From the NCBI GenBank assembly GCA_001795615.1, contig MGKI01000012.1, forward strand, positions 1 through 50,590: a stretch of DNA of 50,590 bases, in the 5' to 3' direction. Numbering within the stretch: position 1 is the stretch's first letter; each line of letters opens with the position of its first letter. The notes under the pieces are model-generated. The model was not told where the DNA came from and searched no databases. It worked only from the letters and a program-made list of their open reading frames with translations. The position numbers were made by a program, and so were the translations under genes. Shown in pieces: positions 18,595 to 26,894 of the stretch. The DNA comes from Candidatus Yanofskybacteria bacterium RIFCSPLOWO2_01_FULL_42_49. Lineage in GTDB: Bacteria > Patescibacteriota > Minisyncoccia > 2-02-FULL-40-12 > GWA2-44-9.

Positions 18595-19317
18595 ATGAGA
18601 CTTAAGACCCTAAGGCGCGATAAATTGTTTGTTGTTTTGAGGAATCTTATCGTTGCTGAAGCGCTGGTTTATCTGGCTTTTTTGGGTCTGGCTTTATCTG
18701 CCGATTGGGGTGAAATGTACGAAGGTTCTGTTTTAGCAAATTACTTGCGGTTTGAAGTTATCGAGTTCTCGTTCTTGGGATTAGTTCAGTTGGGATTGAT
18801 TATTCTGGTTTTTGTCAGGTCGCTAAATGAGGAAAACGACATCGATGAAATAATAAAATCCGAAGAACACGAAAAACTGGAATTTAAAACGTCCTTCCGC
18901 TGGGATGCTAATCGCAATCAAATTAATAAGGAGCTTGAAAAAGCAGTTATGAAAACGGTAGCTGCTTTTTTAAATTCTAACGGCGGCCGCCTTTTGATAG
19001 GGGTCAGCGACAAAGGCGTGCCGGTCGGACTGGATAATGACTTTGCCTCTTTGGTTAAAAAAGATGCAGACGGGTTTGAAAATCATTTTAACAATATTTT
19101 TAACACAATGATCGGGCCCGGATTAAGGCGCTTTGTAAAACTTGAATTTGGCAATATCTCCGACAAAACGGTTTGTTTAGTTGATATTGAGCCGAGTCAC
19201 AAGCCGGTATATTTGAAAACAGGGGAAAGCGAGGACTTCTATATTCGCACGGGCAATGTTACTACTCCGCTTAAAATGAGCGAAGCGGCCACATACATAT
19301 CCTCTTGGCGAAGATAA
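18595..19317 (+). CDS. Membrane-anchored AlbA_2/Schlafen-type ATP-binding domain protein
   Basis: 240 aa; two N-terminal TM segments, then ESEEHEKLEFKTSF-like..NSNGGRLLIGVSDKGVPVGL. Confidence 0.75.
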   Translation: MRLKTLRRDKLFVVLRNLIVAEALVYLAFLGLALSADWGEMYEGSVLANYLRFEVIEFSFLGLVQLGLIILVFVRSLNEENDIDEIIKSEEHEKLEFKTSFRWDANRNQINKELEKAVMKTVAAFLNSNGGRLLIGVSDKGVPVGLDNDFASLVKKDADGFENHFNNIFNTMIGPGLRRFVKLEFGNISDKTVCLVDIEPSHKPVYLKTGESEDFYIRTGNVTTPLKMSEAATYISSWRR

Positions 19318-19338
19318 AAACGGGCATGCGCCCGTTTT
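19318..19338 (+). terminator. Intrinsic terminator
   Basis: aaacgggcatgcgcccgtttt. Confidence 0.65.
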
Positions 19339-19345
19339 GGTTTAC

Positions 19346-19627
19346 TTAATAGATAAGTTTATGACCGGAATATGTGCCTTCCGTGGTGACGGAATTGCCT
19401 CCGAATGTAACATACTCTGAAGCGTAGACCGTTCCTTCAACTCTGGCGCGACCGGTTACACGGACGAAATCTTCAAGAATCGCTTTTCCGGATACTTTAG
19501 CTTTAGGAGCTATATGAACCGTTGGGGCGACCTGGGCGGTTTCCGCGACCAGTCCTCCGCCGTTGGGATGGCGGTAGAATTTTACCCCATCGACCATCAT
19601 TACCACATCTCGGTGCTTATCTTTCAT
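19346..19627 (-). CDS. Small repeat protein, left-handed beta-helix/hexapeptide-like
   Basis: 93 aa; AQVAPTVHIAPKAKVSGKAILEDFVRVTGRARVEGTVYASEYVTFGG. Confidence 0.55.
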   Translation of the reverse strand: MKDKHRDVVMMVDGVKFYRHPNGGGLVAETAQVAPTVHIAPKAKVSGKAILEDFVRVTGRARVEGTVYASEYVTFGGNSVTTEGTYSGHKLIY

Positions 19628-21540
19628 TACTGGCCTCCTTTTTTGTTTGTTTTTAAGCGACTGGCGACGATTTCAGCTAGGTCTAGGATAGCGACGCTCT
19701 GATTACCGCTGCGCACAGCCGCGTCCCCGAGCATTATCGGGCAATACGGGCAGGCAACTGCAATAGTGCCGGCTCCGGTTTCTTCTGCTTCTTTAAACCT
19801 TATTTGATTGATTCGATCTTTGCCCTTTTCATCGTTTCCGTCATCGGCTATAAACAGCTGGGCGCCCCCTGCTCCGCAACAGAATGTGTTGCTTCCGCAA
19901 TGGGTCATCTCTTTTACCTCGTACCCGCAATTCCGAAGGATTTGCCTCGGTTCCGAAACAACTCCTCGATCTCGAGCAAGATAACAGGGGTCGTGGTATG
20001 TGAGGGTTCCGGAGTATTCCGGGCTCAAGGCCAGTTTGGCAGTCAGTTTATTTATTAGCTGGGAGTGGTGAAGCATGGTGATGTTCAGGTCGCTGTAATC
20101 TTTTATCTGGCGGTAGTCTTTGTCCAGCATCGTTGTACAGTGGGGACAGCATGAAACTATTTTTTTAACCCCTTTGCCTTTGAATGTTTCGGTCAGTTGT
20201 TCAGATAATGTTAAGAACAGGGCTTCATTGCCGGCTCGTCTTGCCGGTTCTCCGCAGCAGATCTCATTTTCCAAAACACCCCAGGAAACACCGGCCTCAT
20301 TAAGTATGTCTTTCATCGCTACGGCAACCTTTTGGCCATGTGGGTCATAGCCATTGCCGCAACCAAGCCAGAATAACCACTCTTGGTTTCCGTCGAAAAT
20401 CGGGAAATTTTCTTTCTGGACGAACTTCCTTCTCGTCTCCTGCGAAATGCCCCATGGGTTATGTGGAGCTTTTTCCATGGTTGTAAAAAGTTTGACCACC
20501 TTGTCGTTATTGATTCTGCCCTCGCTTACCAACCCTCGGCGAAGGTCAAGGATTTTACGGCCCACATGCTCGATACCGACAGGACACTCATGCGTGCAAG
20601 CACCGCAAGTGGTGCATTGGAACAGATTCTTTTCATCTATCCACGCTTTGCCGGCGCTTACTTCCTCTGTCGTACCGGCGATGATCTTACCCCCCGACAA
20701 GAGTCCATGTTGCATATCAAGGATTATAAACTTAGGATCAAGCGTCTGACCGGATGCTTGAGCCGGGCACACATCGGTACAACGGCCGCATTCTACGCAG
20801 CCGTTTACTTGAAGTATGTCTAGCCAAGGAAGCTGTTTAAATTCCACAAGACCTAAGTCGTCGTTCTCAATATCAAGAGGGCGCATGGTGCTTGGCAATT
20901 CCGGCTTGAGGAATATTGCTATCGGTGCGAGCAGTAAATGCAGATGTTTTGAATTAGGCACAATTACCAGCAAAGCCAGTAATGAAAAAGTATGAGCCCA
21001 CCAATTCAATGCCCAGATAAGATCTCTGTTTTCCAGCCCCCACCAGTCAAGAAGATAAGTCAGCATGAGTATGGAAATAAAGAAAGCTACTAATCCGGAT
21101 GTAAGCGACAGTTTCCCCAGCGCTTTGGGACGGATGATAAATCTTCTGTATGAAAGATAAGCCATTCCGACTAGGACCAGAAACGACCAGACAGCAACAA
21201 ATGCCCCGTACCAGCCATCTATTTCAAAACCGGTGGTTTGAAATCCGGTAAAACCAATAGCCATATGGTTAAAGGTGGCGAATGAAAAAGCGACAAAACC
21301 CCACATCACTAAAGCGTGCATCAGTCCAACCAACGGCCTTCCTTTAATTACCTTGGTCTGGCACAGTATCTCAAGAAAAAACCTTCCGAATCTTAGTCTG
21401 AGATTTCCTAGATCCAGTTGGTTTTTATCGAATTTTTCAATATGCAACCTAGCCAATATTCTACCCGTGAAATAGACAAGAGCCGAAACAAACAAAAGTA
21501 TTAAGACAACCTGTCCCGGCAAGCCGCTGATGATCCCCAT
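19627..21540 (-). CDS. Membrane Fe-S oxidoreductase, HdrD/GlpC-like (TM domain + 4Fe-4S + CCG domains)
   Basis: 637 aa; His-containing TM region, CVECGRCTDVCPA and CTTCGACTHECPVG ferredoxin motifs, two cysteine-rich CCG-type domains (CCGEPARRAG.., CCPHC, CCGAGG, CPYC). Confidence 0.85.
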   Translation of the reverse strand: MGIISGLPGQVVLILLFVSALVYFTGRILARLHIEKFDKNQLDLGNLRLRFGRFFLEILCQTKVIKGRPLVGLMHALVMWGFVAFSFATFNHMAIGFTGFQTTGFEIDGWYGAFVAVWSFLVLVGMAYLSYRRFIIRPKALGKLSLTSGLVAFFISILMLTYLLDWWGLENRDLIWALNWWAHTFSLLALLVIVPNSKHLHLLLAPIAIFLKPELPSTMRPLDIENDDLGLVEFKQLPWLDILQVNGCVECGRCTDVCPAQASGQTLDPKFIILDMQHGLLSGGKIIAGTTEEVSAGKAWIDEKNLFQCTTCGACTHECPVGIEHVGRKILDLRRGLVSEGRINNDKVVKLFTTMEKAPHNPWGISQETRRKFVQKENFPIFDGNQEWLFWLGCGNGYDPHGQKVAVAMKDILNEAGVSWGVLENEICCGEPARRAGNEALFLTLSEQLTETFKGKGVKKIVSCCPHCTTMLDKDYRQIKDYSDLNITMLHHSQLINKLTAKLALSPEYSGTLTYHDPCYLARDRGVVSEPRQILRNCGYEVKEMTHCGSNTFCCGAGGAQLFIADDGNDEKGKDRINQIRFKEAEETGAGTIAVACPYCPIMLGDAAVRSGNQSVAILDLAEIVASRLKTNKKGGQ

Positions 21541-21601
21541 ATTCCGTTCTCAAAGAACATAACTGTCCCACAGATACGATAATTTTTAGATTTTGTCCAG
21601 T

Positions 21602-22465
21602 CTATTTTGCCACTATTATCATGGCTTTTCTTTTGGGAGGCAACGGCAAATCATCGCCGGTTGCGTAGTCGTGTATGGCGTTAAAGAGTGTCTGTTCCGG
21701 ATAGCGATACTGTTTTCCGAGCCGGGTGCCCGGGTCATTGGTGATAAATTCTTTTGAATCGGGGTCATAGCCGATTATTACCAGCATGTGGCGCAAAGGA
21801 CCGGGCTGGGTATAGTAAGGATTGTGGAGCTCTTGTCCGTTCATAGGAGTAATAACCAGACTTCCGTTATGAAGTTCGTTTTTAATATCTTCAACGGAAA
21901 AGTCATAACGAAGTTCTATTTTTTGGTATTTGTAATAGTCTTTAAATATTCTATCAACCGTATCTCGAGCGGAAGTATCCAAAAACACTCCGTAATTTGA
22001 AAATTCGTAATCGGAAATTGCCAATATTTCCTGCCTGGCTTTTTCGGGTGTGATATTTGTGCCTCGGATCCACGACATGGCCATAAGGGCCGAAGCTTCC
22101 TCACAGCCGTTGCTTAATTTAGGATTGCTCCATTCGCTGAAAGGCGCTTGGGGAGTAAATGGTACATCGAATAATATCTGGTTCGGGCTTGGTGTTCTGC
22201 TTGGAGTTGGTATTACCGAAGGTCCTGCTTGCCCGCCAGAGCCCTGCGACGGCTGGGAGCTTGTCGATGTAGTAGGCCTGGGCGTAGAGGTGGGTCTGGG
22301 TGTCGCGTTGGGGTCTGACTCGAAACCCGGCAACGAACTGGTGCGGGTGAAGGGAGTACTCATTGACCGTAAAGCAATGAATGAAATAAAAATACCGGCC
22401 CCCAGAGCCGTTGTTAATAAAATAAGATATAGCGGTATCTTCCTCATGGTTTTGTCTCTAAACAT
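21602..22465 (-). CDS. Secreted C39-like papain-fold peptidase
   Basis: Signal-anchor N-terminus, PT-rich linker, DVPFTPQAPFSEWSNPKLSNGCEEASALMAM..HMLVIIGYD..NDPG. Confidence 0.8.
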   Translation of the reverse strand: MFRDKTMRKIPLYLILLTTALGAGIFISFIALRSMSTPFTRTSSLPGFESDPNATPRPTSTPRPTTSTSSQPSQGSGGQAGPSVIPTPSRTPSPNQILFDVPFTPQAPFSEWSNPKLSNGCEEASALMAMSWIRGTNITPEKARQEILAISDYEFSNYGVFLDTSARDTVDRIFKDYYKYQKIELRYDFSVEDIKNELHNGSLVITPMNGQELHNPYYTQPGPLRHMLVIIGYDPDSKEFITNDPGTRLGKQYRYPEQTLFNAIHDYATGDDLPLPPKRKAMIIVAK

Positions 22466-22546
22466 ATCATAAAATCAGTCATTTTGAAACAAGGTGCACC
22501 TTGGGTATTGTCGCTTTTTAAGAATAAGTTGGTATAATTAAGTGTA

Positions 22547-24070
22547 ATGAGTTTATTCAACAAGGGAGCCAAATACAAAATCCTTTTTGTCGCATCGGAG
22601 GCGGCGCCTTTTGTTAAAGTTGGGGGCTTGGGTGAGGTTATGTATTCTCTTCCCAAAGCGATGCGCGAACTTGGTTATGATGCGAGAGTTATGATACCCA
22701 AATACGCCACAATGGATATTGATAAATTTCCTGTTCATTTGGAATATCACGGACTTGCGTTGGAAAAGGAAAATAACGACCCAAACGGCCTGCTTGTTTC
22801 AAATGTTTTAAAACATGAAAGTGAAGAAGACGGGACGGTTACATATTTCCTTGAGAATATGGAGTATTACGAAAAGAGGGCCAACGTCTATGGCTATGGA
22901 GACGATACCACTAGATGGGTCTTGCTTTCTCGGGGGGTTTTGGAATTTATAAAGGTCTCCGACTGGAGGCCGGATATTATTGTTGCCGCCGACTGGCAAA
23001 CCGGTTTCATCCCGAACCTAATGCATACGGAATACAAAGATGACCCCGTTATTTCTAAAATTACCGATGTGTTTTCAATACACAACCTGAAATATCAAGG
23101 CACTTTTGACCCTGCTTTAGTGTCAGAAATGGATCTTGATGCCGGTCAAAGTCCGGTTCCGGAATTTTTTGATCCCCGGATGAAATATATGAACGGTATG
23201 CGCAGGGGAATTAAATACGCCGATGCCATAATTACCGTTTCGCCAACTTATGCCAAAGAAATTATGACAGAAGAGTTCGGCGAAAAACTGGATAAATTAT
23301 TGAATGAACGCAAGGAATGTCTTTTTGGTATCTTAAACGGCATAGACACGGAGTCGTTTAATCCGGAAACAGATGAAACGCTGACCGCAAATTATTCGCC
23401 AAAATTGTTGGAAAAACGTTCTGAAAATAAAATTGCCATTCAAAAACAATTCAGCTTGCCGGTTGATAAAGATAAATTTGTTGTCGGAATGGTAACCAGA
23501 ATAACCGGCCAAAAGGGATTCGATCTTTTGGAGGATGGGCTGGATTCATTGATGGATAATCTTGATTTTCAGTTTATTCTTGTCGGTGAAGGAGAGTCAA
23601 AATATCGAAAAGTTATAGACGACCTCAAAATTAAATATCCTGATAGAATTGGGACCCACTTTACTTTTGACTCTGTTCTCCCGAGATTAATATTCGGCGG
23701 AGCTGATGCGGTTTTAATACCGTCTAAATATGAACCGTCCGGTCTTGTTCAACTGGAAGCTATGAGATATGGCTGTATTCCGATAGTCAGAAAAGTAGGA
23801 GGACTAGCCGACTCTGTTGATGATTTTGACCCGAAGAATAACAAGGGAACAGGGTTTGTTTTTGAAAAATATGATGCCATGGCGTTTATAATAACTTTTG
23901 TCAGATCTTTTGAGATATTCAAACAGAAAAAAGAGTGGGAAAGACTGGTTAAGAGAGCGATGGCCAAGGATTTTTCTTGGCAAAAATCCGCCAAGGAATA
24001 CATCAAAATATTTAAATTAGCAGTCCAACTACACAAAGGAGACAAAACAAAGTTTTATAACAGACCGTAA
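22547..24070 (+). CDS. glgA: Glycogen/starch synthase (GT5)
   Basis: 507 aa; KILFVASEAAPFVKVGGLGEVMYSLPKAM..; C-terminal PSKYEPSGLVQLEAMRYG. Confidence 0.88.
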   Translation: MSLFNKGAKYKILFVASEAAPFVKVGGLGEVMYSLPKAMRELGYDARVMIPKYATMDIDKFPVHLEYHGLALEKENNDPNGLLVSNVLKHESEEDGTVTYFLENMEYYEKRANVYGYGDDTTRWVLLSRGVLEFIKVSDWRPDIIVAADWQTGFIPNLMHTEYKDDPVISKITDVFSIHNLKYQGTFDPALVSEMDLDAGQSPVPEFFDPRMKYMNGMRRGIKYADAIITVSPTYAKEIMTEEFGEKLDKLLNERKECLFGILNGIDTESFNPETDETLTANYSPKLLEKRSENKIAIQKQFSLPVDKDKFVVGMVTRITGQKGFDLLEDGLDSLMDNLDFQFILVGEGESKYRKVIDDLKIKYPDRIGTHFTFDSVLPRLIFGGADAVLIPSKYEPSGLVQLEAMRYGCIPIVRKVGGLADSVDDFDPKNNKGTGFVFEKYDAMAFIITFVRSFEIFKQKKEWERLVKRAMAKDFSWQKSAKEYIKIFKLAVQLHKGDKTKFYNRP

Positions 24071-24123
24071 GCTGCTCAAAAATAAAAGACCGCGATCAGC
24101 GGTCTCTGCGTTACTGTTAAGGA

Positions 24124-25254
24124 TTATTGTATTGCAAGCATTCTTTCAATGGGGATTTTGGCCCTTTCGGCCAACTCTGGATCAACGGTTATTTCATGTT
24201 TCATGTCCCGCAAGGATTCATATAGATTGCGAAGCGTGTTTTGTTCCATAAAAGCGCATCTTGCCTCCGGATTTGCCGGAATGAATTCTTTATCCGGAGC
24301 AGCTTTTTGCATTGGGTAAATGTTGGTAACGGTAGTTGCTACGATTATCTTCTTGGCCGGAGTTTTCTTTACAAACTCCAGCATTCCCCAAGTTGAGCGA
24401 AGCTGCATCATTTCTTCGGACACAAGACCTTGGTCCAACAGCATCGAACACTTGGACACACAGCCGCACTCCGGGTGAGCGGTAACCGCCGCATCGGGGT
24501 GAAGCGCCATTCGCCTCATTACATGGTGGGCGGTTATTTTCTCGTGGACATGGCACGCGCCCATCATCAGCCAAAGGTTATCGGTTGATCGGCCCATTTT
24601 CTTGAGCACGGTCATTGCGAAGTATCCGAGAAACACATCCGGTAAGAAAAGAAGGGGGCTATCGGGATGTCGTTCGGCCATATATTGGATGACCTTAGCG
24701 GCGTTAGTCGAGGCGCAACAGATGTCAGTTTCAGCTTTTACGTCCAGATAAGTATTAACATAACTTATCACTTTTCCTTTGGGGTGTTCGTGTTTCCAAG
24801 CGAGGATTTTATTTACATCCGCATGGGCGGCAAGAGAGCAAAGAGCTTTCCGGCTTGGCGTCAGAATAATTTGGTCGGGCTGTTTCATAACGGCCAACAT
24901 TTCAGGCATAAAAAGCACCGCTGCTTCTACTATGACCTTTTTCTTGGAGTCCCTGCCTATTTTGGCAAGGTGAATAGAGTCGCCGATGAAATCTGCTTCA
25001 TCCTGAACATCAGGGGGCTCATAGTTATGAGCCAGAACAAGAGCGCCTATTTCTTTCTTGCGGCTTCTTATCCCGCTCTTTAGAAATTTCCTTTCTTCTT
25101 CGGGAATATTTTTAGGGTCAGCTTCCGGCGGAATGGGCGGCACTTCAATAGGCGGCCCGAGGTCAACCTCGGGTATCATCTCAATGGCTTCGCTTGCGCG
25201 AAGGATATCTCCGGGCAGTACCAGTTTGTTCATCTGAACTTCTTTGCCCTCCAT
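24124..25254 (-). CDS. nadA: Quinolinate synthase
   Basis: 376 aa; ALVLAHNYEPPDVQDEADFIGDSIHLA, AHPEC, CYS-containing NadA-type motifs. Confidence 0.88.
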   Translation of the reverse strand: MEGKEVQMNKLVLPGDILRASEAIEMIPEVDLGPPIEVPPIPPEADPKNIPEEERKFLKSGIRSRKKEIGALVLAHNYEPPDVQDEADFIGDSIHLAKIGRDSKKKVIVEAAVLFMPEMLAVMKQPDQIILTPSRKALCSLAAHADVNKILAWKHEHPKGKVISYVNTYLDVKAETDICCASTNAAKVIQYMAERHPDSPLLFLPDVFLGYFAMTVLKKMGRSTDNLWLMMGACHVHEKITAHHVMRRMALHPDAAVTAHPECGCVSKCSMLLDQGLVSEEMMQLRSTWGMLEFVKKTPAKKIIVATTVTNIYPMQKAAPDKEFIPANPEARCAFMEQNTLRNLYESLRDMKHEITVDPELAERAKIPIERMLAIQ

Positions 25255-25311
25255 GGCTTTAAACGAAGAAGGGTTGTTAGAGTACTGTATATATCATATA
25301 CTGACAATTGC

Positions 25312-26157
25312 ATGGATAGTCAAGAATTAAAAATTAGTTTTTTCTGTAGAAAGAATAATAAAGTTGCTTTGGCTTGGGCAGATAAGATTAAGAAGTATGT
25401 AAACAAAAAGCATATCCGGGCTTCTTTTGTTGATAAAAATCCCGAGGTTCTGATTGTTTTAGGCGGTGACGGCACCATTATTGAAGCAACGAGAAAATTT
25501 CACCATAAATCTAATCCGTTAATATTGGGCTTGAATTTGGGCAATGTCGGCTTTCTTGCCTCGGTACGAAGTCCGAAAGATTTTCTGAGCAGTATCGATA
25601 AATTTTTAAGCGGTAAGTTTTCCGTATCGGAAAGAACGATAGTAAGTGCTGAGATTTTTAGAAAAGGCCAAAAAGTGTTTGGCACGGAAGTTGTAAATGA
25701 GGTCGTTGTTCAAAGTATTCTCGGCATGGTTGATCTTGAAGTTTTAGTCGGCGGCAACAGTATCAGAAATATCAGAGGAAGCGGTGTTCTGGTGGCGACG
25801 GCCACCGGTTCAACTGCATATAATCTGTCTGCCCACGGACCGTTAGTGATGCCCAACATCAAGTGTCTCGTCATTACCGAAATAATGGATCACAATGTAC
25901 CCACTCCAAGTATTGTCGTTAAATATAATGAGCAAGTAGTCGTTAAAGTCAGCGGTTTCAGGCAAAAGGGAGTTCTGTCAATTTCTAAAAATAAGAAAAA
26001 AGCCGATGTAGTGCTAATAGCCGACGGCGCCAAAGTTTTTCCGCTCGAAAGGGGAGATATGATTGAAATTAAAAGCTTGAACCATTTGGTAAAATTCGCG
26101 GAAATTGAGAAAGGCTACTTCTTCAAAAGCCTGAAAGACAAATTCTCCGTCAGGTAG
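25312..26157 (+). CDS. nadK: NAD(+)/NADH kinase
   Basis: 281 aa; VLGGDGTIIEATR, GLNLGNVGFLA, GSGVLVATATGSTAYNLSAHGPLV. Confidence 0.9.
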   Translation: MDSQELKISFFCRKNNKVALAWADKIKKYVNKKHIRASFVDKNPEVLIVLGGDGTIIEATRKFHHKSNPLILGLNLGNVGFLASVRSPKDFLSSIDKFLSGKFSVSERTIVSAEIFRKGQKVFGTEVVNEVVVQSILGMVDLEVLVGGNSIRNIRGSGVLVATATGSTAYNLSAHGPLVMPNIKCLVITEIMDHNVPTPSIVVKYNEQVVVKVSGFRQKGVLSISKNKKKADVVLIADGAKVFPLERGDMIEIKSLNHLVKFAEIEKGYFFKSLKDKFSVR

Positions 26158-26160
26158 TCA

Positions 26161-26362
26161 CTCGGCCTTGTATCATCCTCGACACGCTTCCCTGCCTACC
26201 GGCAGGCAGGAGGTAAGATAACTCATCCTAGAGTTATCTTACCTCAGCTAAATTCGCCCCTCCGGCCGCCGGATGATTGGCCAAAAGGCCAGACATTGTA
26301 TCATCCGGCTCCCTCGGGGTCTCAGTTGTCTCAGATGACACAAGGCCTCGCTTGTTGTTGGC
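26161..26362 (-). repeat. Repeat family B, copy 2
   Basis: Reverse complement matches 1742-1923; carries an extra palindrome at 26191-26210. Confidence 0.85.
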
Positions 26363-26398
26363 CAGAGTCTGAATCAAAAGATTAGAAGGACCAAATAA

Positions 26399-26884
26399 CT
26401 ATTCGCTGCATTCGAGGCGGCAGCTGGGAGGAATATAAGTGGGGGCGAGTTCGCTCTCTTTTTTTTGACCGGGTAGGATAATATCAAAGGTTTTTTTAAT
26501 CAGCGACTCAAATATACTCGGTTCATTTTTTACCACTGAAGCGCCGAGAACCTCCACTTGATCTTTACTCTCTTTAAACGCTTCAACGGCCTTTTTAAAC
26601 ACTTCTTTTTCGTTTTCAGGAATATCTTTAGATTTTAAAATGGCATCTGCGGTCGGTTGAGAAAAAAATCTATCCAGCAAGCTATAATTTGAATTTAAAT
26701 TGTCTATAAGTATCTCATTTCCTGATTTTGGAAAAATAAATTCATATGTTTTATCCTTGAAATTACCCAGAACATTACCCATGGCCCCGGCAATACCGGC
26801 CGTACTGAAACTAAAAGGCAGAGAACCGGTAAATCCTCCTAAAATCAACCCGAGTATTATGAATAATCCCAGGATATAAAACAT
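26399..26884 (-). CDS. Hypothetical membrane-anchored protein
   Basis: 161 aa with hydrophobic N-terminus, immediately downstream of the 1418-aa gene on the same strand. Confidence 0.6.
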   Translation of the reverse strand: MFYILGLFIILGLILGGFTGSLPFSFSTAGIAGAMGNVLGNFKDKTYEFIFPKSGNEILIDNLNSNYSLLDRFFSQPTADAILKSKDIPENEKEVFKKAVEAFKESKDQVEVLGASVVKNEPSIFESLIKKTFDIILPGQKKESELAPTYIPPSCRLECSE

Positions 26885-26894
26885 GACATATTTG

